NCBI RefSeq assembly: GCF_900205965.1
Contig: NZ_OAOF01000004.1
Location: forward strand, 1-64,000
Source: Lacrimispora amygdalina
GTDB taxonomy: Bacteria; Bacillota; Clostridia; Lachnospirales; Lachnospiraceae
Direction: 5' to 3'
Length of the DNA stretch: 64,000 nucleotides
In this document: positions 35,478 through 47,150 of the stretch, piece by piece
How positions within the stretch are numbered: the stretch's first letter is position 1
Layout: every line of letters begins with the position of its first letter
Made by a program: the position numbers and the translations under genes
Notes under the pieces: generated by a model
What the model was told of the DNA's origin: nothing
What the model saw: the letters and a program-made list of their open reading frames with translations, nothing else
Databases searched by the model: none

Positions 35478-36146
35478 TTATTCACACCAGGATTTTACTG
35501 CATCTCCCAGCCAGTCGGTCCATTCCTCTATGCCTTCTTCTTTCAGTGCGCTGATGGGTATAATAACCGCGTTTGGATTACGGAGACGGATATTCTCCCT
35601 GCATTTTTCCAGATCAAAATTAAAATACGGCAATACGTCCATTTTATTGATCAGTACCACATCACAGATAGAAAACATCAGCGGATATTTTAAAGGCTTA
35701 TCATCTCCTTCCGGTACGGAGAGAATCATGACATTTTTTACTGCGCCGGTATCAAATTCTGCAGGGCAGACCAGGTTTCCTACATTCTCCAGTATTACAA
35801 GGTCAAGTCCTTCCGGGTCAAGCCCTTCCAGACCCTGCCGGGTCATTTCCGCATCCAGATGACACATACCGCCTGTATGAAGCTGGATCGCTTTTGCACC
35901 CGTCTGTCTGATTGTCTGTGCATCCACATCAGAATCAATATCCGCTTCCATAACGCCAATACTTAGTTCATCCTTTAAAGCATGAATCGTACGCACCAGA
36001 GTAGTGGTCTTACCAGAACCAGGACTGGACATCAGATTAAGAAGAAATACCTTCTTTTCCTTTAATTCTCCACGAAGCTTTTCCGCCTGTATGTTGTTAT
36101 CAGCAAAGACACTTGTTTTTATCTCAAGAACTTTATAATCTTTCAT
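35478..36146 (-). CDS. hypB: HypB-like nickel-insertion GTPase
   Basis: The 222-residue GTPase has G1 LMSSPGSGKTTTLVR, G3-like EADIDSDVDAQTI, the LHTGGMCHLDAEM metal-site segment, G4 VLINKMDVLPYF. It lacks the N-terminal His-rich or CxxCGC nickel-storage stretch of some HypB. The ATG at 36146 with AAAGGAGCG is used rather than an upstream frame. It heads the hypB-flavoprotein-hypA operon. Confidence 0.93.
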   Translation of the reverse strand: MKDYKVLEIKTSVFADNNIQAEKLRGELKEKKVFLLNLMSSPGSGKTTTLVRTIHALKDELSIGVMEADIDSDVDAQTIRQTGAKAIQLHTGGMCHLDAEMTRQGLEGLDPEGLDLVILENVGNLVCPAEFDTGAVKNVMILSVPEGDDKPLKYPLMFSICDVVLINKMDVLPYFNFDLEKCRENIRLRNPNAVIIPISALKEEGIEEWTDWLGDAVKSWCE

Positions 36147-36250
36147 TTGCCGCGCTCCTTTCTTTTCCTCTGCTTCTTTATCAATATTATAAAATATTCG
36201 CTGTACACTGGCAATAATGCAAAAAATAATTGTCATTATCACATAATTAT

Positions 36251-36315
36251 TTGTTGAATCTTGGTAAGATTATATGATAAAATAGGTACAATCTCTGGTA
36301 TGACCAAAACCAGAG
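36251..36315 (+). promoter_or_regulatory. Promoter and operator of the FCD/GntR regulator
   Basis: TTGTTG (36251-36256), 16 nt, TATGAT as a possible promoter. TGGTATGACCA (36296-36306) is an exact match to the FadR/FCD consensus TNGTNNNACNA, and CTCTGGT/ACCAGAG (36293-36315) forms a wider inverted repeat. It probably gives autoregulation. Confidence 0.65.
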
Positions 36316-36328
36316 CAAAGGGGGAAAT

Positions 36329-37030
36329 ATGGAATTTCAGAAACTTAGCTCATTAAGCTTAAAAGAAATGTTTATCCGTCAGATTCGCGACATGATTTTA
36401 TCCGGAAGAATTCCGGTAGGAGGCAAATTGCCTTCCGAAAGGGAGATTGCAAAGCAGATGCAGGTCAGCCGGGCAGTGGTTAACAGCGGGTTTGCTGAGC
36501 TTGAAAAACAGGGTTTTCTGGAGATTCTTCCGAGACAGGGAGTATTCGTAGCTAATTACGGCAAAAACGGAAACATCAATACATTAAATGCCATCATGGA
36601 ATATCACGGAGATACGCTTGGTCAGTCAGATATATACTCAATTATTGAAGTACGCCGGGCATTGGAACATCTGGTAACAGATTCGGTCATTAAGAATGCA
36701 TCAAACGAAGAAATTCTTGGTCTGGAAGGTTTGTTAGAAGAGGTTTCCGCTGCAAAAAACATAGATGATACAGTCCTTGCCACCTTTTCATTTCATCATA
36801 AGCTTTCTGTAATAAGCAAAAACAGTATTATACCTTTGATCTACATATCTTTTAAACCTGTTGTAACACAGCTTTGGAAACGTTTTTGTCTCCGATACGG
36901 GAAAGAAGCTCTTTACGACAGTGTACTTTGTTTATACAAATGTATCAAAGAACGGGATGCAGGGGCAGCGAGAAGATGTACGAACAAACAGCTGGATGAA
37001 GCATTAGAAGGCGGTCATCAGATATATTAA
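36329..37030 (+). CDS. GntR/FadR-family (FCD) regulator
   Basis: The 233-residue regulator has an N-terminal GntR winged helix (GGKLPSEREIAKQMQVSRAV, then EILPRQGVFV) and a C-terminal FCD helical ligand domain (about 90-225). It is divergent from hypB and has a FadR-type operator 23 nt before its start, so it could control itself and possibly the hypB operon. The ligand (usually an organic acid) is unknown. Confidence 0.92.
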   Translation: MEFQKLSSLSLKEMFIRQIRDMILSGRIPVGGKLPSEREIAKQMQVSRAVVNSGFAELEKQGFLEILPRQGVFVANYGKNGNINTLNAIMEYHGDTLGQSDIYSIIEVRRALEHLVTDSVIKNASNEEILGLEGLLEEVSAAKNIDDTVLATFSFHHKLSVISKNSIIPLIYISFKPVVTQLWKRFCLRYGKEALYDSVLCLYKCIKERDAGAARRCTNKQLDEALEGGHQIY

Positions 37031-37043
37031 ACAACATTGCTGG

Positions 37044-37080
37044 AAAGGCAGGACCGTTAAAAAACGGTTGCCTGCCTTTT
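37044..37080 (+). terminator. Terminator of the FCD/GntR gene
   Basis: AAAGGCAGG-AC-CGTT and ACGG-TT-GCCTGCC pair, followed by TTTT. Confidence 0.8.
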
Positions 37081-37088
37081 ATTAAATC

Positions 37089-37430
37089 TTAAACTGTATT
37101 ATTATTAAAACTGTCAACAACCACAATGATAATGTTATTGCTAAAATTATCACTAAAATTATTACTGAAGTTATCGCTTAAATTATCGTTAAAGTTATCG
37201 TTAAAATTATCATTTAAATTGTCTCTAAAGTTATCGCTAAAGTTATCATTAAGGTTATTGTTAAAATCATCATCTGATACCACTACACGACGGCGGTTTG
37301 CTCTGCAGTCTCTGTAGCCATTACGGTAAGCTTCTCTAAATCTTCTTTCGCACCATTCGCGATTTTCATCACGATCATTTCTATAATAATATCTATAGCA
37401 GCTGCGATTACAACAACACATAAATCCCAC
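37089..37430 (-). CDS. Asn/Asp/Phe-repeat protein with Cys- and Arg/Tyr-rich head
   Basis: The 113-residue product has a head with a CCC run and many Arg and Tyr (NRSCYRYYYRNDRDENREWC), then from about residue 53 a four-residue repeat of the form N-D-N-F/L (for example FNDNFNDNLSDNFSNNF), and a hydrophobic end (NIIIVVVDSFNNN). No signal peptide or known domain is seen. A GGAGTGGG ribosome-binding site precedes the ATG. The tail may form a repetitive beta or amyloid-like structure; spore-coat or surface roles are only guesses. Confidence 0.65.
   Translation of the reverse strand: MGFMCCCNRSCYRYYYRNDRDENREWCERRFREAYRNGYRDCRANRRRVVVSDDDFNNNLNDNFSDNFRDNLNDNFNDNFNDNLSDNFSNNFSDNFSNNIIIVVVDSFNNNTV
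37123..37275 (-). repeat. 12-bp tandem repeat inside the Asn/Asp/Phe gene
   Basis: About a dozen degenerate copies of a 12-nt unit of the type AAATTATCGTTA on the plus strand, in frame, encoding the N-D-N-F tetrapeptide. It is coding, not a CRISPR: there are no unique spacers. Confidence 0.75.
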
Positions 37431-37559
37431 TCCTTTCTTAATTAGAGTACACTATACATTATGCAGAAATCAGACAAGTAGTGAACCCTCCTTCTTTCAG
37501 CCATTGTTTTATAGATCTAAACTGCCGGTCTGTTATAAGAAAGATAGAATAATGCAAAA

Positions 37560-37583
37560 AATCGTGGGCAGCTGCCCACGATT
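37560..37583 (-). terminator. 24-bp loopless palindrome, terminator of the glucuronide operon
   Basis: A perfect palindrome centred on GGGCAGCTGCCC, followed on the minus strand by six T, 41 nt after the IIA gene. Confidence 0.75.
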
Positions 37584-37624
37584 AAAATGATTTATCTATA
37601 TCTGTTATTACTCCCCTGAAATAA

Positions 37625-38155
37625 TTACTGAAAATTAAACAGCGGTTCCAGAAGTTCAACCGTACCCATATGAGGCTCGCTCATAGTGCCTAATAAAGAT
37701 GCATTGGGTACAAGCACCATAGTGGTTGTCTGATAGCCTTTTTCTTTAATCTTCACACAATCAAATTCTACCAGCAGCTCCCCTGCCTTCACATGATCTC
37801 CCTGCTTTACTACAGCATGAAAACCATCTCCTTCCAACTGCACTGTGTCGATTCCGATATGAAGTAAAATCTCCATTCCGTCTTCGGTCTTCATACCAAT
37901 TGCATGCCCGGTAGGAAATACGGATACGATTTCTCCATCAACTGGAGCATATAGTTTCCCTTCTTCCGGATCAATGCCTACGCCTGGTCCCATCACTTCT
38001 TCTGCAAAAACCGGATCGCTTACCTTAGAAAGCGGCATTACAGTTCCCTTTAAAGGGCTGTAAACTGTTTTTGTCTCACAGGTTATACTCTTAACAACAG
38101 GAGTACCTGATTCTTTTTTCTCTTTATTACCAAATAAATTATCTAAAATTCCCAT
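37625..38155 (-). CDS. PTS glucose-type IIA
   Basis: The 176-residue Crr-like protein has the conserved His pair: His84 in VFPTGHAIGMKT and the phospho-His99 in GMEILLHIGIDTVQL. It supplies phosphate to a IIB of the glucose superfamily. The IIBC protein encoded two genes upstream lacks its own IIA domain, so this is its partner. It is the last gene of the licT-IIBC-GUS-IIA operon and has a short extra N-terminal tail of about 20 residues. Confidence 0.94.
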   Translation of the reverse strand: MGILDNLFGNKEKKESGTPVVKSITCETKTVYSPLKGTVMPLSKVSDPVFAEEVMGPGVGIDPEEGKLYAPVDGEIVSVFPTGHAIGMKTEDGMEILLHIGIDTVQLEGDGFHAVVKQGDHVKAGELLVEFDCVKIKEKGYQTTTMVLVPNASLLGTMSEPHMGTVELLEPLFNFQ

Positions 38156-38176
38156 TCTATTTTGTCCTTTATATAT

Positions 38177-39979
38177 TTATTCCAAAGATTCCCAACGGTT
38201 TTTTAATACAAATGCAGCACTTTTTGGCTGCCTTACCCGATTGAAAATTCCTTTTTTATTACCGTTTACACGCATGATTCCCTCTGTTGTCTGGAAATCA
38301 GCAAAGTTCCAAACCAATTCACCCTGTATAAAATCAAACTCATCAAATATTTCAAAATTCATATCCAGATATTCGTTCTGATACTCCTGGCTCCACATAA
38401 TACTTGGCAGTTTATGTTCTGCAGCCATGGTATCCGTACCAAACTCAGTGAATACAAACGGAATATTCAAATTCTTATCTTTCCACTTATTCATCTCGAC
38501 CAGGAAGGCTTCTCTTGCATCAACAAGCTCCGGTCCTCCTTTAATATACCACCCGTAATACCTGTTTAAACAGATAAAATCACAAAGCTGATAACACTGG
38601 CAGATTTCAGGCTGGCTGTTCTTCTCAAACGCTCCGGTCAACGGACGTTTCTGGGGATCCAAAAGCCTTGCAGCATCAAAAATCCTGGTAAAATACTCTT
38701 TCGACTGTTCACTGGTCGTTTCCGGTTCATTAAACAGACTCCAGGCAATTACACTGGGATGGTTTTTATCCCTTACAATCATCTCTTCCACTGCCTGAAG
38801 ATGGGCCTTTAACAAATTAGGTACGGTAGGTGTTTCAAAGAATCTTGTAAACTTACCTGTTCCTGCATCTGCAAAGTTTCTGGTAGATCTCATCATACCC
38901 ACAGCAGGAACCTCATCAATAATCAAAAAGCCTTCTTCATCTGCAAACTGATACCACTCTTCCGCATATGGATAATGACTGGTACGAAAACAGTTGGCAC
39001 CAATCCATTTCATGCATTCAAAGTCTCTCTTTAATACCCCCCAGTTGAAACCTCTTCCAATCACTTCAAAATCTTCATGTTTACCAAACCCTTTCAGATA
39101 AACAGCTTTTCCATTAATCTGAATCTCTTTTCCTTCAATTTTTACAGTACGGATGCCGATTTTAGAAGAATATTCATCAATCAGTGTTTCCCCATCCCAA
39201 ATACGCATGACTGCCTGATAAAGATATGCTTTGCCTACATTCCACAGATGGGCTTTGGAAACGGTGACACTGCCCTGCTTACCTGTACTTTTGGCTGCCA
39301 GCTGCTTATCCTCATCAAAAAGCTCAAAGGAAACCTCATGATCTCCGTTTGTCATAATCTCATAACGGACAACTGCATCTTCTCCGTGTAATTCATATTC
39401 CACACTGAAATCTACGATGGATTCCTCAGGCTTTGAGACAAGCCATACGCTTCTCTGAATTCCGGAGTAATTGAAAAAATCAAAATAAGGCTTGGCCAGT
39501 TTCCTTCCGTCACTGAGCACAACAGTGGCTCCGCAGGGAAGACTTTCTTCATTTAATTCATTATTTGCCTTTACGATAAATGTGTTTACTTCACCAAATC
39601 TTACGTGATCCGTTACTGTGGCAGCTACCGGCAGAAAACCGCCCTCATGTGCTGCTGCCAGATTTCCATTACAATAAACCCAGGCACGGTGGGTAATGCT
39701 TCCGAAACGGATTTCCAGCTCCTGTTTCTCCCATTCCCGTGGCACAAATACTTCCGTCTCATACCAGAAGTCTCCGCAGAAATCCCTCTCTTCCTTTGTT
39801 GTAAAGAAATCTGAAAAACTGGCGGGAACCGGCATGGAGATGGGGTCTGGCAGCTTATGCTGCCAGCCCTCCTGCAGTCCTTTTTCCTCCGGATCAAACC
39901 GGAATTTCCACATGCCATCCAGCGAGTACGCCATTCTTGCCTGGTTGCTGCATGGATACAATTCTGAAAAATTCAGCAT
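38177..39979 (-). CDS. uidA: Beta-glucuronidase (GH2)
   Basis: The 600-residue cytosolic GH2 enzyme has an N-terminal jelly roll (HEGGFLPVAATVT), an immunoglobulin-like domain and a TIM barrel. Acid/base Glu418 lies in SLFNEPET, nucleophile Glu512 in FVFTEFGTDT. The N-x-K motif (NGNKKGIF) that reads the glucuronate carboxylate is present, which separates it from beta-galactosidases. It hydrolyses beta-glucuronides. Being in an operon with a PTS is unusual, since phosphorylated glucuronides are not a standard GUS substrate; the PTS may import a different beta-glucoside. Confidence 0.93.
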   Translation of the reverse strand: MLNFSELYPCSNQARMAYSLDGMWKFRFDPEEKGLQEGWQHKLPDPISMPVPASFSDFFTTKEERDFCGDFWYETEVFVPREWEKQELEIRFGSITHRAWVYCNGNLAAAHEGGFLPVAATVTDHVRFGEVNTFIVKANNELNEESLPCGATVVLSDGRKLAKPYFDFFNYSGIQRSVWLVSKPEESIVDFSVEYELHGEDAVVRYEIMTNGDHEVSFELFDEDKQLAAKSTGKQGSVTVSKAHLWNVGKAYLYQAVMRIWDGETLIDEYSSKIGIRTVKIEGKEIQINGKAVYLKGFGKHEDFEVIGRGFNWGVLKRDFECMKWIGANCFRTSHYPYAEEWYQFADEEGFLIIDEVPAVGMMRSTRNFADAGTGKFTRFFETPTVPNLLKAHLQAVEEMIVRDKNHPSVIAWSLFNEPETTSEQSKEYFTRIFDAARLLDPQKRPLTGAFEKNSQPEICQCYQLCDFICLNRYYGWYIKGGPELVDAREAFLVEMNKWKDKNLNIPFVFTEFGTDTMAAEHKLPSIMWSQEYQNEYLDMNFEIFDEFDFIQGELVWNFADFQTTEGIMRVNGNKKGIFNRVRQPKSAAFVLKNRWESLE

Positions 39980-40026
39980 CTTTCACTCTCCTGTTATCTT
40001 TTTATGTTGTTAATTTCATTCGTCTT

Positions 40027-41415
<1,389 letters not shown>

Positions 41416-41506
41416 CTAAAATTTTTTATCAAAAAAGCCTGGTTATCCTCATAAAAAGAGAGTATAACCAGGCTTTGCTGAACTAAATCATAACACTGCC
41501 TAAAAG

Positions 41507-42346
41507 CTAACTATTTTTTAATTGTGACAAATGAACTGCAAGATATACCAATTCATCGTGTCCTGCTTTGTAATGATACTTATCTTCAATATACTTGCAT
41601 ACCTTCTGGCTGCATCGGTATTCATCGGGATAGTTTCGCAGTAACTCCTCTAACATGCGCGCTCCGCCATGTTCTTTATAATAATACTTTTTCATGACAC
41701 GCTGCGCAAAAAATTTCAAATGAGTCATATACCGATAATAGGGAAGCGAATCTTCCTTAACATGAAAATTCAGTTCTGACATAATCAGATCATTGAGTTC
41801 ACTCACCATAACAATCATTTTTTTAGCATTTCCGCTTATCTGATTATGCCGTGCTGTTACAAAATGCATGGCTACAAACCCAGCCTCATCATTGGACAGG
41901 CGGTACCCGAATTTGGTCTCCAGTAAGTCCAGCATCTTTTGTCCAACCTTATATTCGTCCGGATAAAACCGTATGATGTCATGAAGAATCGTATTGGGTA
42001 CAACAAACCCCTGCTGATAATTTTCCACAGCATGATAAATATGATCTACAAGGGAAATGTGAATGGTTTCATTAAGAGTCATATCAAAAACCTGAACTGC
42101 ATAATCAATCACATCTTCTGCCACCATAATATATTCCTGTGGCACTGTATCTAGTATTTCCCGAAACTGACTTTTATGATTTTTGTCTTTCAGAATAAAC
42201 TGCTTTTCAACCCGCTCCTGATCGATGGCATCACCGATACGGCTTTTAAATCCAAGCCCGCTGCCTAACAGCAGGACATCCTGTCCATTTTCATCGTTTG
42301 ATATCACAGCATTTGTATTTAATATCTGTTTAATAACCATTTTCAT
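41507..42346 (-). CDS. licT: LicT/BglG-family transcription antiterminator
   Basis: The 279-residue protein has an RNA-binding CAT domain (residues 1-58; KQILNTNAVI, GKGIGF-type motif seen as GSGLGFKSRIGD) and two PRD domains (about 65-170 and 175-279) with regulatory His (SLVDHIYHAVE, AMHFVTARHN). It stabilises an RAT hairpin when the PTS is importing sugar. An RAT overlapping a terminator lies in its own leader (42405-42469), so it controls itself and the PTS-GUS genes downstream. The ATG at 42346 with GAGGAAAC is used. Confidence 0.93.
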   Translation of the reverse strand: MKMVIKQILNTNAVISNDENGQDVLLLGSGLGFKSRIGDAIDQERVEKQFILKDKNHKSQFREILDTVPQEYIMVAEDVIDYAVQVFDMTLNETIHISLVDHIYHAVENYQQGFVVPNTILHDIIRFYPDEYKVGQKMLDLLETKFGYRLSNDEAGFVAMHFVTARHNQISGNAKKMIVMVSELNDLIMSELNFHVKEDSLPYYRYMTHLKFFAQRVMKKYYYKEHGGARMLEELLRNYPDEYRCSQKVCKYIEDKYHYKAGHDELVYLAVHLSQLKNS

Positions 42347-42404
42347 AAAAGTTTCCTCGATCTCATTGTGTAAATAAAACAAACTGTTACAGATATATGA
42401 TAAC

Positions 42405-42469
42405 AAAAAAAAACAAGTATGCACCAATTAAAACAGATGCAGACTTGCCTAATTTAATAGTAACACTCC
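42405..42469 (-). promoter_or_regulatory. RAT antiterminator site overlapping a terminator in the licT leader
   Basis: Minus strand: 42469-42442 begins GGAGTGTTACTATTAAAT and ends AGGCAAGTC, matching the BglG/LicT RAT pattern GGA-TGTTACT-AGGCAA. Its 3' end overlaps a terminator, stem CAAGT-C-TGCA/TGCA-T-ACTTG (42447-42414), followed by nine T (42413-42405). Formation of the RAT hairpin excludes the terminator. Confidence 0.85.
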
Positions 42470-42565
42470 TGTAAACTACCTAAAGCTTATCATAGGAGCG
42501 TTACAAAGGCAATCGGTATTTTAAACAATATTATTCAGTACATTTTGTACACTTTTACGAAATTT
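42460..42565. repeat. About 105-bp direct duplication, copy A
   Basis: Shares with copy B (42603-42701) the blocks ACACTCCTGTAAACTA, an AGGAGNGTTA hairpin arm, AGTATTTTA-like text and ACACTTTTAC in the same order and orientation. Copy A contains the 5' end of the RAT. Together the two copies fill most of the 345-bp gap between GH1 and licT. Confidence 0.65.
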
Positions 42566-42602
42566 ATTCATTCACCACTATGGATTTTTTATATTTTAAT
42601 CG

Positions 42603-44152
<1,550 letters not shown>

Positions 44153-44267
44153 TTATTAAATAAACAACCTGATAAAACAATTAATAAAATGAACAGAACA
44201 CAAAAAATTTGAAGTATTTTTAAACTATGTTTATAATAAAGGAAAAAACCAAAGGGGGGATAAATTG

Positions 44268-44720
44268 ATGTTCCAAATAGGTGAATTTTCTAAGCTGACG
44301 CAGATAACAATTCGTATGCTGCGATATTATGATGAAGCGGGACTCTTGAAACCTGCAGAAATTGACCCATGGACAGGGTATCGCATGTACTCGGTGGAAC
44401 AATCCCGCTCCACGCTGCAGACAGAGAAACCCTATAAAGGTGCTCCCGAAGTAATTGGTGTTTTTGCCACAAGATCACCTCTCCGTCCAAATCCCATTGC
44501 ATTGACAACTGTAGATGTTATCCACATCGATTATGAAAAAGGGGTGATTCAAATTGCGTTTATCGACGCTTACGATAATACCCCCGTGCTTGACATTAAA
44601 CCCTATACACCAAGCTTTGACAGAGTGGAAACTCCAGTCGTTCCGGCATGGTGCAGTAATTGGCCTAAAAGTATAGAAGAATCCGCCAGTTTTCCCTGGG
44701 ACGAAGTATTTACCTTTTAG
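44268..44720 (+). pseudogene. MerR HTH fused to the C-terminal half of TrmO
   Basis: One open frame of 150 residues. Residues 1-46 are a MerR HTH (FQIGEFSKLTQITIRMLRYY, then DEAGLLKP, TGYRMYSVEQ). From about residue 62 the sequence is the core of TrmO, the tRNA t6A37 methyltransferase (GVFATRSPLRPNPIALTTV, NTPVLDIKPYTP). Both parents are incomplete: the MerR ligand or coil domain and the N-terminal half of TrmO are missing. It looks like an in-frame deletion fusing two genes. ATG at 44268 has AAAGGGGGGA upstream, so it may still be translated. Confidence 0.75.
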
Positions 44721-44826
44721 GGAGAACTTATAGCTAAAAGAAATGATTTCAGCAAGTGAAATCAAGAATTGTAAATTCCAATCCGTTATAATTCTTTTAG
44801 AACGATTAAACGAGGTGAACATACAA

Positions 44827-45795
44827 ATGTACGAATGGAACAGGCAGATTCAGCTAATTGTTGATGAAATTGATGAATCAATCAGACAGCATCATGATGA
44901 ACCACTGACGCTGCGTTTTCTTTCCCGGAAACTTGGTTATTCTGAATTTCATACTACCAGAAAGTTCAGGGAAATATCGGGTATGCAGTTTAGAGAATAT
45001 TTACGGCTCAGGAGGTTAGCTTTTGCTTTAAAAGAGGTTCGTGACAGCGGTAAAAGTTTTTTGGACATAGCTTTTGATTACGGTTTTTCATCACACGAAG
45101 CATTTACCAGAGCTTTTAAAAATTCCTATGGTATAACTCCTAGCGAATATCGGAAAAAGCCAAAACCAGTTGTTCTTCGTACAAAAATAACCCCTTTTGA
45201 CCGCTACTTTTTAGGATTAGGAGAGATTGGCATGATGAAATCTGCAAATGATGTTAAGATTTATTTTGTTACCATCCCTGCACACAAATTCTTGCACATT
45301 AAAAACTATGAAAGCAATGGATACTGGGATTTCTGGCAGAAGCAAAGTCTTATACCAGGGCAGGACTGCGATACTATCTGCGGCCTGTTGGATAGTATCA
45401 AGGGCAAATTAGATGACGATGGCGGAAACCAGTCAAACAGCAGCAGCGGTCAGATTATGGCCTACATGAATGATCCAAAGGGACGGCTCTGCGATTGGGG
45501 ATTTTTGCGTACAGAGTGCTATGGTGTACGGCTTCCTTTTGATTACAATGGAGAAATACCACCGCAAATGCTGTTGATTGATGTCCCAGAAGCTGAATAT
45601 CTTGCTTTTGAACATGGACCATTTAATTATGAACAGGAAAACCGCAGCGTAGAAGAAAAAATTGAAAAAGCAATGGCAGACTTTGATTTTTCAGGCACAG
45701 GCTACTGCTTTGATACTACTCCCGGCAGAATGCTTTACTTTTATCATAATCCGGAAAAGTTTTGGAAATATATCAGACCAGTACGGAAGTTCTAA
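44827..45795 (+). CDS. AraC-family regulator with effector-binding C-terminus
   Basis: The 322-residue protein has an N-terminal AraC HTH pair (residues about 10-115; FLDIAFDYGFSSHEAFTRAF, NSYGITPSEYRKKPK) and a C-terminal domain (about 140-320) of the GyrI-like effector type (FVTIPAHKFLHIKNYE at its start). It starts at ATG 44827 after GAGGTGAAC. It follows the MerR-TrmO chimera by 106 nt; the chimera may be a relic of a larger regulator cluster. Confidence 0.88.
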   Translation: MYEWNRQIQLIVDEIDESIRQHHDEPLTLRFLSRKLGYSEFHTTRKFREISGMQFREYLRLRRLAFALKEVRDSGKSFLDIAFDYGFSSHEAFTRAFKNSYGITPSEYRKKPKPVVLRTKITPFDRYFLGLGEIGMMKSANDVKIYFVTIPAHKFLHIKNYESNGYWDFWQKQSLIPGQDCDTICGLLDSIKGKLDDDGGNQSNSSSGQIMAYMNDPKGRLCDWGFLRTECYGVRLPFDYNGEIPPQMLLIDVPEAEYLAFEHGPFNYEQENRSVEEKIEKAMADFDFSGTGYCFDTTPGRMLYFYHNPEKFWKYIRPVRKF

Positions 45796-45905
45796 ATCTG
45801 TTTTTATTTAATTTTTATTAATTTGAATCAACCTCCACTTCATGGTAAAATATAATACATTACACAGCGTCAGGACCTGACGATCTGATATATGAGGTGA
45901 AAAAG

Positions 45906-46481
45906 ATGAAAATAAGAACTGTTTTATGTATCTGTTTATCCGCGGGACTCTTGCTAAGCGGGTGTGCAAAAGGAGCTGACCGTATGATTCAACAAAAAGA
46001 AAGTACCGTCCATAATACGACCAGCGAAACGTTACCGCCAACCAGTGAGACTGTTCCGCCAGCAAGTGAAACAACACAAGAAACCACATCCGGTCATGTC
46101 AAATCAACTGTCCAATTGTATGAAGGGACTTATTTTGATGAGGGCGTTTACAAATATGTAGATATTCCAGAAACAGAATCTCCGTTTGTATATTGTGAAA
46201 TCGAGATCAGCCATATTACTGATACCTCATTTGATTTTACTATATCCGAAATTGTTATGTCGACTGGTGAGAGCACGGTTATCTTCCCGTCCAGTACAGC
46301 TTTTTTCACAGGAGATGGCAGCGAAGCCACTTATAAAGGAAAGGACCAGACCCTGCATTTCGAATTTCCTCATGATCAGGACCTTTACCCAATCATACGT
46401 GATATGAAGATTACCGGCTTACCTAAATTAGAAGGAAATACTTATATCAACAATAATATTCCAGGACATGAAGCCGGATAA
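45906..46481 (+). CDS. Small lipoprotein
   Basis: The 191-residue protein has a lipoprotein signal (LCICLSAGLLLSGC, lipobox LLSGC), a Thr/Ser/Pro-rich linker with an SETLPP/SETVPP-type repeat (residues about 40-65), and a C-terminal beta-rich domain of about 120 residues that is not recognised. The ATG at 45906 is preferred to a GTG nine bases earlier because of AGGTGA. It is a single-gene unit with its own terminator. Confidence 0.8.
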   Translation: MKIRTVLCICLSAGLLLSGCAKGADRMIQQKESTVHNTTSETLPPTSETVPPASETTQETTSGHVKSTVQLYEGTYFDEGVYKYVDIPETESPFVYCEIEISHITDTSFDFTISEIVMSTGESTVIFPSSTAFFTGDGSEATYKGKDQTLHFEFPHDQDLYPIIRDMKITGLPKLEGNTYINNNIPGHEAG

Positions 46482-46498
46482 CTCCACTCGGACAGAAA

Positions 46499-46535
46499 GA
46501 AGGAGGCAGTAAGCGATTCATTTACTGTCTCCTTT
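46499..46535 (+). terminator. Terminator of the lipoprotein gene
   Basis: AAGGAGGCAGTAA pairs with TTACTGTCTCCTT (one mismatch), followed by TT-rich sequence. Confidence 0.75.
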
Positions 46536-46577
46536 TATCTTCTGTGGTTTTTTAACAATCCGGTATACCAGCTCTGC

Positions 46578-46979
46578 TCACATAGTAAAATGGTTCAATG
46601 CATGATTATGAATGTTATAAACCTGTCTCAGACTATAGTTAGTTATTTCACTGATCTCCTCCCATGTGTATCCAGAGATATACTTTAACAAAAGTATATT
46701 TTTCTCTATTTCACAATCCATCCGGTCCACATTTTTCACGATTGTTCTGCAAATCTGATTCTTATCTTCCATTTGCTTTTTAAAACATGAAACTATATCC
46801 GTCATTTTCATATCCACCCGGTCTGTACCAAAATCTCCTGACAGAACAGGCAGCGACAGCTTTTGTTCCTCTTGCACATGAATCAGCAAATCACCCAGCG
46901 TCTTTACGGAAAAACTGAGCGCCTGATAGGATTGCAAGTAAGCTTTTTTCTGCTCTTTCTTTTCAAATTTACCATTCAT
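46578..46979 (-). CDS. Phage-like sigma/ArpU-type regulator (DUF1492-like)
   Basis: The 133-residue protein has a helical N-terminus and a C-terminal sigma-70 region-4-like HTH (LLKYISGYTWEEISEITNYS, LRQVYNIHNHAL). This is the pattern of phage late-gene regulators of the DUF1492/ArpU group. It is next to an NlpC/P60 lysin-like gene, but no capsid, tail or integrase genes are seen, so it may be a phage remnant or a domesticated regulator. Confidence 0.65.
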   Translation of the reverse strand: MNGKFEKKEQKKAYLQSYQALSFSVKTLGDLLIHVQEEQKLSLPVLSGDFGTDRVDMKMTDIVSCFKKQMEDKNQICRTIVKNVDRMDCEIEKNILLLKYISGYTWEEISEITNYSLRQVYNIHNHALNHFTM

Positions 46980-47150
46980 CCAGTTACCCTCCTTAAGTTA
47001 TTTACTAAGTAAAAAAGGTGGTTGGGAACAGTTTGTAAACCAAAAGCCTTTACATTGTATTGCATACTGCAATGATTGTAAAATTCAGTTATAGAAAACG
47101 CGGATCCGATTTTCTGTAACTAAACATTCAAATAAACAGGAGGTATAAAT

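Noticed and set aside
37123-37275. CRISPR-like array
   Set aside because: The repeat is 12 bp, continuous and in frame with no spacers, so it is a coding repeat.
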